DNA from: Myxococcus landrumus
Lineage (GTDB): Bacteria; Myxococcota; Myxococcia; Myxococcales; Myxococcaceae
Length of the DNA stretch: 64,000 nt
Assembly: GCF_017301635.1 (NCBI RefSeq)
Contig: NZ_CP071091.1
Location: 7,036,001 to 7,100,000 of the forward strand
Reading direction: 5' to 3'
Of the stretch, positions 43,030 to 51,525 are shown one piece after another. Every line of letters starts with the position of its first letter. Within the stretch, counting starts at the first letter, position 1. The position numbers and the translations under genes are program-made. The notes under the pieces are model-generated. The model saw only the letters and a list, made by a program, of their open reading frames with translations. It had not been told where the DNA came from and searched no databases.

Positions 43030-43935
43030 TCACTCGGACGTGTTCTTGCCGGAGCGGGAGACGGCTTCGTGTGCGAGGACGCGGAAGTGCTGCGCGGCGG
43101 GAGAGGGGTGGGAGCTCGGGAAGGCCACGGCGAGCTCCGCATGGGCGGGTGCGCCGCTGAGCGGGCGGAACACGACGCCCTGGGGCCGCAGGGCCTGTGA
43201 CGACGCGGGGGCGATGGTGACTCCCAGCCCCGCCTCCACCATGCCCACGACGGAGGGCCACGAGCTGGCCTCCTGGTGGATGTGGGGAGAGAAGCCCGCG
43301 GCCAGGCACATGCTCGTCACGGTGTCATGCAGGCCGGGGGCGGAGTGGCGTGGGAAGAGGACGAAGGGCTCGTTGGCGAGCGAGGACAGCGCCACGACCT
43401 TCTGGCTCGCCCGAGGGTGCCGGGCGGGGAGCGCGAGCACGAAGCGCTCTCTCAGCAGCCGCTCGACAGTGAGGCCCTCATGGCGGAAGGGCGCGCGGAC
43501 GATGGCCACATCCAGGGCGCCGGTGGTGAGCGCGGTGCGCACGTCGAGCGACTCGCTGTCATCCAGCTCCAGCTTCACCTCTGGGAAGCGGGTGCGGAAG
43601 CGGAGCACGATGTCGGGCAGCACGCCGAAGGCCGAGGACGCGGCGAAGCCCACGCGCAGCGTGCCCGCCTGTCCGCTCGCGGCCCGCTGCACCGCGTGGA
43701 TGACGTCCGCGCGCCGGGCGAGCAGCGAGCGGGCATCCTCCAGCAGTTGAGTCCCCGCGGCGGTGAGGGCCACGCGGCGGCTGGTGCGGGTGAGCAGCTC
43801 GACACCCAGCTCGGCCTCCAGCCCGCGAATCCGCTGGCTGAACGGCGGCTGGGCCATGCCCACGCGCGCGGCGGCGCGTCCGAAGTGCAGCTCCTCCGCC
43901 ACGGCGACGAAGAGCTCGAGCTGACGGAAGTCCAT
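43030..43935 (-). CDS. LysR family transcriptional regulator
   Basis: A 301-residue LTTR. The winged HTH fills residues 1-60 (MDFRQLELFVAVAEELHFGR, then RVGMAQPPFSQRIRGLE), followed by the periplasmic-binding-protein-like effector domain (90-300). It is divergent from the S9 peptidase gene with 76 bp between. A perfect LysR box (TATCG-AGA-CGATA) abuts its ATG, supporting autoregulation and control of the peptidase gene. The effector is unknown. Confidence 0.93.
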   Translation of the reverse strand: MDFRQLELFVAVAEELHFGRAAARVGMAQPPFSQRIRGLEAELGVELLTRTSRRVALTAAGTQLLEDARSLLARRADVIHAVQRAASGQAGTLRVGFAASSAFGVLPDIVLRFRTRFPEVKLELDDSESLDVRTALTTGALDVAIVRAPFRHEGLTVERLLRERFVLALPARHPRASQKVVALSSLANEPFVLFPRHSAPGLHDTVTSMCLAAGFSPHIHQEASSWPSVVGMVEAGLGVTIAPASSQALRPQGVVFRPLSGAPAHAELAVAFPSSHPSPAAQHFRVLAHEAVSRSGKNTSE

Positions 43936-43955
43936 ATCGAGACGATAGCCGTCTC
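43935..43955. promoter_or_regulatory. LysR-type operator in the LysR/S9 divergent region
   Basis: TATCG-AGA-CGATA (43935-43947) is a perfect T-N11-A dyad, and overlapping it GAGACG-N5-CGTCTC (43939-43955) is a second perfect dyad. Both adjoin the LysR start codon. This arrangement is typical for LysR autorepression and activation of the divergent gene. Confidence 0.65.
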
Positions 43956-44011
43956 AATCGAGGCCCTAAGATATATTGGTGGTGAAGGATGCCGCTTCCT
44001 ACCATCGGGGC

Positions 44012-46252
44012 ATGCGACTTCCTCTCGTGTCCCTGGGTGTGCTGCTCGTGTCGTTGTCGAGTGCGCGAGCCCAGGAGCCAGGTGCCTCGGCGCCCACCTC
44101 CCCATTCGCTCCCGTGCCGGACGCGCGCGTCCAGGAGCGGTTGGACTTCGCGGACCGGTTCAGCCGGTGGGTGACGTTGATGCGAGACAGCCGCGTCGTG
44201 CCGAAGTGGCTGCGGGAGGGAGACCGGCTGGTCTTCTGGGCTCGCGAGGGTGACGACGGCGGCACGTGGATGCTGGCGCACGCGAAGACCGGCGCGCTCC
44301 AGCCGTTGGTGTCCGGCGAATCCCTCCGGGAGCAGTTGTCCACGCTGTTGGGCAAGCCCGTCACGGCGCCGCGCTTCGTGGAGGTGGCCATCGCGCCGGA
44401 TGAGCAGGGCATCGTGTTCCGGCTGGAGGGGAAGACCTTCGGGCTGGGCCTGACGGGAGGACGCGTCACCCTGCTCGCGCCGGAGGACCGCGCCGCGCTG
44501 AGGTTGTCCCGCACCCACTTCCTCGCGCCGAAGGGGGGCGCCGTGGCCGTGCAGCGCCCGGGAGGCTTCGCGGTGCTGGGCGCGGATGGCGCCACGGTGG
44601 TGGAGCGCGCGGGAGAGGAGTTCCTCGAGTGGCGGATTCCGGAGCGGGCATGGTCCCCGGACGGACGCTTCCTCGCGGTGTGGCGGGAGGATGCGAGGGG
44701 CGTCCACAAGGTCCCCGTGGTGGACTACTCCAGCGCGCTGGAGAAGGTGACGACGGTGCCGTACTCGAAGTCCGGGACGCCGCTGCTTCGCGCGGAGCTG
44801 CACCTGGTCGAGGTGTCGACGGGCAAGGTGACGCGCGTGGCTCCCGTCGAGGGCGAGACCTACGATTGGCTCGCCGGCTGGAACCCCGAGGGGACCCAGG
44901 CCCTGTGCCTTCATCTCTCGCGCGACGGGAAGCGGCTGGACCTCACCGGGGTGGAGCCGGTGTCGGGGCAGCGGCGGCGCGTGCTGCGCGAGGAGCGGCC
45001 GGAGACCTTCGTCGCCGGGTTGGACTTCGCGACGGACCGCTGGGCGAAGCAGGTGACGGCGCTGCCGGAAGGCCGCGGCTACCTGTGGTTGTCCGAGCGG
45101 GACGGCTGGCGCCACGTGTATCTGTATGACGGCGCGGGGAAGCTCGTGAGGCAGCTCACGCGCGGCGCCTTCCCCGTGCACGAGGTGTTGGGCGTGTCCG
45201 CGCGAGGGGATGCGTTCTACGTGACGGCCTCCGCGGAGCGGGACGCGCCCTACGAGCACCTCTTCTATCGGGGCAGCATGAAGGGCGGGGTGTTGAAGCG
45301 GCTGTCGTCGGGCTCGGGGATGCACTACGTCGTGATGTCGCCCTCGCGTGAGCACTACCTGGATTCATGGTCCACGCGCACCATGCCCCGGGTGCGGGAG
45401 CTGGCGAGCGTGGAGGGCGGCAAGCGCGTCAGGCTCACCACCGCGGACGCGAGCGCCGTCGAGGCCCTGGGCTACGTTCCTCCCGAGGGCTTCACGGTGA
45501 AGGCCGCGGACGGTGTCACGCCCTTGTACGGCGTGCTCTACAAGCCGCGAGACTTCGACCCCTCGAAGCGCTACCCCGTGCTCGCGTACATCTACGCGGG
45601 GCCGTTCATGACGGTCGTGCCGTGGAGCTACGCGGGGGATGCGATGCCGCAGATTGCCTCGGGCCTGTCGCAACTGGGTTTCATCGTGATGTTGCTGGAC
45701 CCCAGGGGTGGACCGGGGCGGAGCAAGGCGTTCCAGGACGCGCACTATGGCCGCGTGGGGCAGACGGAGATTCCGGACTACGTCACGGGAATGAAACAGG
45801 TGGCCGCCACGCGTCCGTGGATGGACCTGGAGCGGGTGGGCATCCACGGCCACTCGTGGGGCGGCTACTTCGCGCTGCGAGGCATGCTGACGGCGCCGGA
45901 CTTCTTCAAGGCGGGCTATGCGGGAGCGCCGGGCGCGTTGGAAGAGGAGGCCATCATCAACGAGCCCTACCTCAACCTGCCGGGTGTGAATCCCCAGGGT
46001 TACGCGGACGGCTCCAACTTCGCGCTCGCGGGCAACCTGAAGGGTCCCTTGAAGATGATGCACGGCACGGGGGATGTGAACGCCACGCTCTCGGTGACGA
46101 TGCGCATGGCGGACGCGCTCATTCGAGCGGGCAAGCACTTCGAGATGCTCATCATGCCCGGACAGCCGCACACGCCCATGGGCGGGGCTTATCGCTACTA
46201 CCATGATGACCTGGGCCTGTTTTTCCTGAGGACCCTGGGGGCGCCGCGCTGA
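44012..46252 (+). CDS. S9 family prolyl oligopeptidase/dipeptidyl peptidase IV-like protein
   Basis: A 746-residue exported peptidase (signal peptide MRLPLVSLGVLLVSLSSARA). The N-terminal half is a propeller of the DPP-IV type (RAWSPDGRFLAVW, GYLWLSERDGW). The C-terminal alpha/beta hydrolase has nucleophile Ser615 in GIHGHSWGGYF, an Asp in HGTGDVNATL and the His in MPGQPHTP. It should cleave dipeptides or short peptides in the periplasm or outside, fitting a predatory, protein-degrading lifestyle. The start at 44012 gives the signal peptide; the frame is also open from 43976. Divergent LysR gene likely regulates it. Confidence 0.92.
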   Translation: MRLPLVSLGVLLVSLSSARAQEPGASAPTSPFAPVPDARVQERLDFADRFSRWVTLMRDSRVVPKWLREGDRLVFWAREGDDGGTWMLAHAKTGALQPLVSGESLREQLSTLLGKPVTAPRFVEVAIAPDEQGIVFRLEGKTFGLGLTGGRVTLLAPEDRAALRLSRTHFLAPKGGAVAVQRPGGFAVLGADGATVVERAGEEFLEWRIPERAWSPDGRFLAVWREDARGVHKVPVVDYSSALEKVTTVPYSKSGTPLLRAELHLVEVSTGKVTRVAPVEGETYDWLAGWNPEGTQALCLHLSRDGKRLDLTGVEPVSGQRRRVLREERPETFVAGLDFATDRWAKQVTALPEGRGYLWLSERDGWRHVYLYDGAGKLVRQLTRGAFPVHEVLGVSARGDAFYVTASAERDAPYEHLFYRGSMKGGVLKRLSSGSGMHYVVMSPSREHYLDSWSTRTMPRVRELASVEGGKRVRLTTADASAVEALGYVPPEGFTVKAADGVTPLYGVLYKPRDFDPSKRYPVLAYIYAGPFMTVVPWSYAGDAMPQIASGLSQLGFIVMLLDPRGGPGRSKAFQDAHYGRVGQTEIPDYVTGMKQVAATRPWMDLERVGIHGHSWGGYFALRGMLTAPDFFKAGYAGAPGALEEEAIINEPYLNLPGVNPQGYADGSNFALAGNLKGPLKMMHGTGDVNATLSVTMRMADALIRAGKHFEMLIMPGQPHTPMGGAYRYYHDDLGLFFLRTLGAPR

Positions 46253-46292
46253 GGGCCTCCGTGTGTGGGGGGACTGCGGGTAGACTCGGGAG

Positions 46293-47045
46293 GTGGCCAG
46301 CTCAGCGCGTGTCCGGTGTCTGCATTGTGGTGCCCCCTTCCTCAAGCTCGCGGAGCAGGAGCCTGTCTGCGCTCACTGTGGCGCGGTTCGTCCGCCCCCG
46401 GGCTCACCCCAATGGCGGCGGCCGACGACGGCGCCGATGCGGCCCCCGCCGAAGCAGAACGGGGCCCTGGTGGCGTTCATCGTCGCGGGCGTCGTTGTCG
46501 CCGGAGGACTGGCCGGTGGCGTGGTGATGCTCGTGACGAGCCCGGAGCCCACCACTCCGCCGCGACGGCCAGCCCAGGCGGTGCTGGTGCCAGTTCCCGT
46601 GCCGGTGCCCGTGCCCACGAAGGTGCCTCCCGTCGAGGCGCCTCCGAAGGGGGTCGAAAAGCCCGCGCCGCCGCGTCCCAAGCCCCTGCCCAAGAACAAT
46701 GAGGACTGGGGGGCCATCATGCTCGCGAAGCACCTGAAGAAATACGACTACTGTGGCAACGAGGCCATCCTTCGCGATGGGGGCATTCCGCGCAGCTACA
46801 CGCTTCGCGCGCGATTCGATGCGGGAGGCCAGGGCGTCATGGCGAAGGTGACGCCCGAGTCGGTGGCGATGTTGGCCCCGTGCATGGAGAACGCGACGAA
46901 GTACATCTACCTGGGCGAGCCTCCGGAGAAGCGCGAGTTCGCCGTGGAGCTCACGCTGTCCTTCGCGCACCTGAAGCCGAAGGGGAAGCCGGCGACGCAC
47001 GACGACCAGTGGGGCATTCGCCCCGATGGCAGCCGCCGCGATTGA
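46293..47045 (+). CDS. zinc-ribbon/TM protein with AgmX/PglI-like C-terminal domain
   Basis: A 250-residue protein. It starts with a zinc ribbon (CLHCGAPF, CAHCGA; C-x2-C pairs at about 9-12 and 26-29), then a membrane helix (about 58-82), a Pro-Val repeat (VPVPVPVPVP) and a C-terminal domain (about 148-235) with CGNEAILRDG, YTLRARFDAGGQG and PCMENATKYIYLGEPP. The last resembles the TonB-like AgmX/PglI C-terminal domain of myxobacterial gliding proteins (inference). Starts with GTG. It follows the peptidase gene by 40 bp but its link to it is unclear. Confidence 0.75.
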   Translation: MASSARVRCLHCGAPFLKLAEQEPVCAHCGAVRPPPGSPQWRRPTTAPMRPPPKQNGALVAFIVAGVVVAGGLAGGVVMLVTSPEPTTPPRRPAQAVLVPVPVPVPVPTKVPPVEAPPKGVEKPAPPRPKPLPKNNEDWGAIMLAKHLKKYDYCGNEAILRDGGIPRSYTLRARFDAGGQGVMAKVTPESVAMLAPCMENATKYIYLGEPPEKREFAVELTLSFAHLKPKGKPATHDDQWGIRPDGSRRD

Positions 47046-47262
47046 CGCTCCTCACGGCGTGGGTGGGGTGCCACGCCGCCACGCCGTGACCTCGCAGGGC
47101 CTTCCTCTTTGACCTCGCCGTGCGAGTCTCGCGCGCGAGAGGCCGGTGAGCCTCTTTGGGTGCGCCAGGGGTCTGCTCGCCGTGTCTCCAGAACGTCGCG
47201 TGTGGGTCGGCGCCGCGTGCGTTCCGGACCCTGAAGGCGATGTTCACGAGAGAGGAATCGGC

Positions 47263-48705
47263 ATGTTGGCAAGACACAGGCAGCTGCGCGGGATGGCGGG
47301 GACGCTGGCGGTGATGATGCTGGCGGCGTGTGGTGACTCGACGGCGGGAAGGCTCGAGCAAGCCCCTTCGGGTGAGGCGCAATCCCAGACGCGTGTCGTC
47401 AACGACGACATCCGCGCGCGGCTGGAGGCGCTCCCCGGCGTCACGATTCTGGGGGATGAGTCCATCGAGGACTTCCGCTTCTTCACGCTCGACTTCGAGC
47501 AGCCCGCGGACCATCGCAACCCCCAAGGGGAGAAGTTCCTCCAGCGGATGACGTTGTTCCACCGCTCGGTGACGGCGCCCATGGTCATCGACACGGAGGG
47601 CGCGGAAATCTTCGCGGAGCCCATCGCCGCCGAGCCGGTGGACCTCTTGAAGGGCAACCAGGTGACGGTGGAGCACCGCTTCTACGGCACGTCGGTGCCG
47701 GCCTCGCGTGACTGGAGGCTGCTGGATGTCTGGCAGTCCGCGGCGGATGCGCACCGCGTGGTGGAGGTCTTCAAGACGATTTACGGCGCGCGCTGGCTGT
47801 CGACGGGCGTGTTCCGCGGGGGCACGGCGGCCATCCTGCATCGCTACTTCTTCCCCAACGACGTGCAGGGCACGTTGGCGTACGCGGAGCGGCACAGCCT
47901 GGGGCTTCGGGATGCGCGCGCCGCGCACTTCCTGGCCAACGTGGGAGACGCGGCGTGCCGCGAGCGGCTGAAGTCGGTGCAGCGCGCGGCCCTGGCCCGG
48001 CGCGCGGAGCTGACGCCGCTGCTGGAGGCGCAAGTGGCGTGGGGCTTCACCTTCCAGACGGTGCCCGCGGACCAGGCGCTGGAGTTCAGCGTGGTGCGCT
48101 TGCCGTTCAACTTCTGGCAGTACATGGGGCTGGCGCCTTACAGCTGCGCCACCATCCCGGAGCCCACTGCGCCGGCGCAGGAGTTGTTCGACTTCGTGGA
48201 CATGGTCGCGGGCCCCGCGTACGTCTTCTCGGACCAGGCGCTGCTGACGTTCGGCGAGCCGGAGAGCTACCAGAGCGCGACGGAGCTGGGCGCGCCGCTG
48301 TATCCGGAGCTGGAGCTGTGGTCGCTGCTGCGCTACCCCGGTGCGCAGGTGCCCACGCTGTTGCCGCCCGTGGGCGTGACGAAGGTCTACAACCCGCTCC
48401 CCATGCTGAAGGTGGAGCTGTGGACGCGGCTGCACGCGAAGCAGGTGCTCATCCTCGACGGCGCGCTGAGCCCGTGGAGTGCCTCGGCGTTCGGGGTGGA
48501 GGCGCGCAATGACTCGTACCGGCTGGTGGCCCCGGAGGGCATCGGCTTCTACGGGGCGCTGAGCGCGCTGGAGGAGCCCCGTCGCACCTTCTTCTTCGAC
48601 CGCCTGTCCGAGTGGGCCGGATCCCCGGTGCACCTGCCTCAGGCCAGCGAGGCGAAGCGGGACGAGCGGTCCGCACAGAAGCTTCGTCGGCTGCACGGTC
48701 GCTGA
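47263..48705 (+). CDS. S37 peptidase family lipoprotein lacking catalytic residues
   Basis: A 480-residue lipoprotein (lipobox LAAC, Cys23). The fold matches the S37 tripeptidyl aminopeptidase family (EHRFYGTSVPASRDWRLLD, HRYFFPNDVQGTLAY). However, the nucleophile motif G-x-S-K-G-G is GVFRGG (Phe184 for Ser), the D-P-W motif that carries the Asp is S-P-W (Ser403) and the final N-H-G motif is absent (EGIGFYGAL). All three catalytic residues seem lost, so it is probably a binding or scaffold protein rather than a peptidase. Start at 47263 is set by the lipobox. Confidence 0.85.
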   Translation: MLARHRQLRGMAGTLAVMMLAACGDSTAGRLEQAPSGEAQSQTRVVNDDIRARLEALPGVTILGDESIEDFRFFTLDFEQPADHRNPQGEKFLQRMTLFHRSVTAPMVIDTEGAEIFAEPIAAEPVDLLKGNQVTVEHRFYGTSVPASRDWRLLDVWQSAADAHRVVEVFKTIYGARWLSTGVFRGGTAAILHRYFFPNDVQGTLAYAERHSLGLRDARAAHFLANVGDAACRERLKSVQRAALARRAELTPLLEAQVAWGFTFQTVPADQALEFSVVRLPFNFWQYMGLAPYSCATIPEPTAPAQELFDFVDMVAGPAYVFSDQALLTFGEPESYQSATELGAPLYPELELWSLLRYPGAQVPTLLPPVGVTKVYNPLPMLKVELWTRLHAKQVLILDGALSPWSASAFGVEARNDSYRLVAPEGIGFYGALSALEEPRRTFFFDRLSEWAGSPVHLPQASEAKRDERSAQKLRRLHGR

Positions 48706-48749
48706 CGTCCCAGATGGACCCGGGGAGCGGGCGCGCTAGGGTGGCGCCC

Positions 48750-49649
48750 GTGCCCCTTCAACCCGGCCTCTACCGCGTGCACAAGCCCGTGGGCCCCTCG
48801 AGCTTCTCGGTGGTGCAGTCCTTCCTCGAGGAGACGCGCGCGGCCCCGGGCAAGCGCGTGCCGGTGTGTCACGGCGGGACGTTGGACCCGTTCGCGGAAG
48901 GGCTGCTGCTGGTGCTCGTGGGCCAGGCCACGCGGCTGTTCGAGCTGCTGCACGCCGTGCCCAAGACCTACGAGGCGGACGTCGTCTGGGGCACGGAGAT
49001 GGACACGGGAGACCTGCACGGCAAGCCCGTGTTCCAAGGGGACACGTCGCGCCTGACGCCCGAATCCCTCGATGCGGCGCTCCAGTCCTTCCTCGGCTGG
49101 CGCGAGCAAATCCCTCCCGCCACGAGCGCGAAGAAGGTGGGAGGAGAGCCGGCCTATCGCAAGGTGCACCGAGGCGAGACGGTGGAGCTGCCTCCCTCGC
49201 GCGTCTACCTGCACTCCGCGCGGTGGCTGTCCCATGCGCTGCCGGGCACGAGCCGCCTGACGATGACGTGCAGAGGCGGCTACTACGTCCGCGCGCTCGC
49301 CAGGGATTTGGGCCAGCAGCTGGGCTGCGGCGCGCACCTGTCCTCGCTGCGCCGCACGGAGATTGGCCCATGGAAGGACCCGGAGCCCGGGACCCGCGTG
49401 GGCGCCTTCGGGCGTGAGCTGTTGCCCTGGGCGCGAGTCCGTCCGCTCACGGACCAGGAGGTGGGCGAGCTGCGTCGGGAGAGGTCCGTTGCCTTGGGCG
49501 GCACGTTGCCTCCGGACTGGCGCCTGCCGCCGGGCTTCCCGGACCCCCAGGCCCCCGTGCGTGGCTTCCATCAAGGCCGCCTCACGTTCCTGCTGAGCGA
49601 GCGTGACGGCGCGCTGTGGAGCGACACGGAGCTGCGCGGCGGCCTGTAA
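48750..49649 (+). CDS. truB: tRNA pseudouridine synthase TruB-like
   Basis: A 299-residue pseudouridine synthase of the TruB family, which converts U55 of tRNA to pseudouridine. It has the leading K-P-x-G motif (YRVHKPVGPSSF), the catalytic Asp46 in HGGTLDPFAEGLL, the following LVGQATRL and K-T-Y motif, and RGGYYVRALARDLG. The C-terminal 70 residues replace the usual PUA domain by a short basic segment. It is not in the usual infB-rbfA cluster. Start is uncertain: GTG 48750 has AGGGTGG upstream; GTG 48741 is in frame. Confidence 0.88.
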   Translation: MPLQPGLYRVHKPVGPSSFSVVQSFLEETRAAPGKRVPVCHGGTLDPFAEGLLLVLVGQATRLFELLHAVPKTYEADVVWGTEMDTGDLHGKPVFQGDTSRLTPESLDAALQSFLGWREQIPPATSAKKVGGEPAYRKVHRGETVELPPSRVYLHSARWLSHALPGTSRLTMTCRGGYYVRALARDLGQQLGCGAHLSSLRRTEIGPWKDPEPGTRVGAFGRELLPWARVRPLTDQEVGELRRERSVALGGTLPPDWRLPPGFPDPQAPVRGFHQGRLTFLLSERDGALWSDTELRGGL

Positions 49650-49684
49650 CGCGAACGCGGCCGGGCCGTAGGAACCTGGGACCC

Positions 49685-49756
49685 GGTGACTGCGGTCACC
49701 ACCTGGACGCCGCTTTGCCTGGTGACAGGAGTCATCGGTGATGACTGTTGTCACCA
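49685..49756. promoter_or_regulatory. paired dyads with GGTGAC half-sites
   Basis: GGTGAC-TGCG-GTCACC (49685-49700) is a perfect dyad. A second, longer one (49720-49756) pairs TGGTGACA and AGTCATC with GATGACT and TGTCACCA around a 3-nt centre. Both use the same GGTGAC/GTCACC half-site. They lie 80-150 bp upstream of a sigma-54-like promoter, the usual place for enhancer-binding proteins; a terminator role for truB is the alternative. Confidence 0.6.
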
Positions 49757-49833
49757 CCCCCGCAGGGGACGGGGCGACGTGTAACCCATTGAAAACAGGC
49801 CGGAGGTGAAGGTGAGCCCGCGCACGAAATGTG

Positions 49834-49849
49834 TGGCACGGCGCGAGCA
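49834..49849 (+). promoter_or_regulatory. candidate sigma-54 promoter
   Basis: TGGCACGGCGCGAGCA has GG and GC separated by exactly 10 bp and a perfect TGGCACG -24 box; the -12 box (GAGCA) matches TTGCA at 3 of 5. Transcription would begin near 49860, 28 nt before the ATG. Confidence 0.5.
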
Positions 49850-49887
49850 ATAGGGTCGCTCACCACGAATTGCTTGGGAGAAACCAA

Positions 49888-51363
49888 ATGGCCATCACCT
49901 CCGCGACCACCTCCACGCTGTCCCGCCTGGCTCGCACCGATGCGAAGCTGAACAAGCTCGAAGGCAAGCTGGAGCGCGTGCTCGTGAAGGAGCACCAGGT
50001 GCTGAAGGACCTGCGCAAGGTGCTTCAGCAGCACGTCAAGGCGGAGGGCCGCGCGGGGCAGCAGCAGGATGGGTTCGACACGGGCAAGAAGGGCGCGAGC
50101 GAGGCGAGCCGCGCCATCGCCGGCGAGTGGGCCCCGCTGGACCTGGGCGCGCTGCGTGAGACGAACAAGCTGGACAAGTCCAAGGGCCCCGTCACGGCGG
50201 AGGAGCTCACGCAGGCCATCGAGCGCGGCACGGAGGACCTGGACGGCAACGCGGCGGGCGGCGAGTACCGCGCCTTCTCCGAGTGGGCGACGAAGAACCA
50301 GGACCGCCTGACGCCCGAGGCCAAGAAGGTGATGGACCTCTACTCCCAGGCCGCCGCGAAGGGTGAGGGCAAGGGCATCACGCTGAACGACTGGAAGCAG
50401 ATGGTGAAGGACATGAAGGCCGTGAAGGACCCGGCGGCCACGGACAAGGGCGCGGCGAAGGCGCTCGAGGGCCTGGACAAGCTGCCCAAGCCCATCTCCG
50501 GTGAGCAGATGGCCAAGGCCATCCAGAGCGGTGTTCGCGATGCCGACAACAACACGGGCAAGGAGCTGAAGCAGTTCCAGGACTGGGCCAAGAAGAACGA
50601 CAGCAAGCTGTCGCCCGAGGCCAAGAAGGTGATGAGCCTGTTCGAGCAGCACGCGAAGAAGGCCATGGCCACCGGCGACAAGGACCTGAGCGCCTCCGAG
50701 CTGTCGAAGATGCAGGGTGACTTCAAGAAGGTGGGCGACATCAGCGCGAACAAGGCGCTGGCGAAGCTGGACAAGGAGCAGGGCCCCATCTCCGGCGAGG
50801 ACCTGCTGGGCGCCATCAAGGAGGGCGTCGGTGACAAGGACAACAACACCACCGGCACGGAGCTGAAGGCGTTCCAGGACTGGGCCAAGAAGAACAAGGG
50901 CCGGATGACGCCCGAGGCCGAGAAGGTCCTCCAGACCTACGAGAAGGCCGCCAAGGCCGCGGGCTCCAAGGGGATGGACCAGAAGGCCTTCGACGCGATG
51001 GTGAAGGACGCGTCCCAGCACAAGACCTTCCGCGATGACTCCGTGCGCACCGCGCTGGAGACGCTGGACGGCAAGAGCGGCAAGGTCTCCGCCAAGGACC
51101 TGACGAACGCCATCAAGAAGGGCACGTCGGACCTGGACGGCCAGGCCGCGGGCGTCGAGTTCGCGGACATCCAGAAGTGGGCGCGGCAGAACTACGACCG
51201 GCTCACCCCGGAGGCGAAGAAGGTGCTGGACGTCTACGAGAAGTACGCGACGCAGGCCATGTCCAAGGGCAGCACCGGCATCCCGACGTCCGAGCTCCAG
51301 AAGATGGTGAAGGAGATGGAGAAGCTGGACGTGGTGAAGCCGCGCCCCGTCATCGTCGCCTGA
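49888..51363 (+). CDS. four-repeat protein with DxDxN loops
   Basis: A 491-residue soluble protein with a coiled-coil head (1-60) and four tandem repeats of about 98 residues (95-185, 194-285, 294-380, 391-480). Each repeat runs L-D-K-x2-G-P-I-S-G-E-x-L, then A-I-x2-G, an acidic loop (D117-L-D-G-N; D218-A-D-N-N; D316-K-D-N-N; D415-L-D-G-Q), F-x-x-W-A-K-x-N and L-T-P-E-A-K-K-V. The loops resemble EF-hand calcium sites but with the Glu at position 9 or 10, not 12. Calcium binding is a hypothesis. No signal peptide. GGGAGA precedes the ATG; the promoter is sigma-54-like. Confidence 0.8.
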   Translation: MAITSATTSTLSRLARTDAKLNKLEGKLERVLVKEHQVLKDLRKVLQQHVKAEGRAGQQQDGFDTGKKGASEASRAIAGEWAPLDLGALRETNKLDKSKGPVTAEELTQAIERGTEDLDGNAAGGEYRAFSEWATKNQDRLTPEAKKVMDLYSQAAAKGEGKGITLNDWKQMVKDMKAVKDPAATDKGAAKALEGLDKLPKPISGEQMAKAIQSGVRDADNNTGKELKQFQDWAKKNDSKLSPEAKKVMSLFEQHAKKAMATGDKDLSASELSKMQGDFKKVGDISANKALAKLDKEQGPISGEDLLGAIKEGVGDKDNNTTGTELKAFQDWAKKNKGRMTPEAEKVLQTYEKAAKAAGSKGMDQKAFDAMVKDASQHKTFRDDSVRTALETLDGKSGKVSAKDLTNAIKKGTSDLDGQAAGVEFADIQKWARQNYDRLTPEAKKVLDVYEKYATQAMSKGSTGIPTSELQKMVKEMEKLDVVKPRPVIVA

Positions 51364-51365
51364 GC

Positions 51366-51408
51366 TGAGTGGCAGTCGAGTCGAGTCGAGTGGCAGTCGA
51401 GTCGGGCT
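51366..51408. repeat. short GTCGA/GAGTGGCA tandem repeat
   Basis: Two copies of GTGGCAGTCGAGTCG with an interposed AGTCGA lie between the repeat protein gene and its terminator. Probably replication slippage. Confidence 0.6.
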
Positions 51409-51453
51409 GTTGAAGAAGAGAACTCAAGAGTCGTCTTGGAACACTGAAAAATG

Positions 51454-51491
51454 AAGGGCCTCGGACCGTTGGGGGATGGTCCGAGGCCCTT
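51454..51491. terminator. strong bidirectional terminator
   Basis: AAGGGCCTCGGACC pairs perfectly over 14 bp with GGTCCGAGGCCCTT, loop 10 nt. On the minus strand it is followed by CATTTTTCAG (U-run), making it a classical terminator for the transketolase gene; the plus strand side also serves the repeat protein gene. Confidence 0.85.
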
Positions 51492-51525
51492 GTCATGTCC
51501 GGCGCTCAGCGAGCGCGCGAGGCGC

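Noticed and set aside
51366..51408. Operator-like GTCGA repeats
   Set aside because: Simple direct repeat just after a stop codon; slippage is the easiest explanation.
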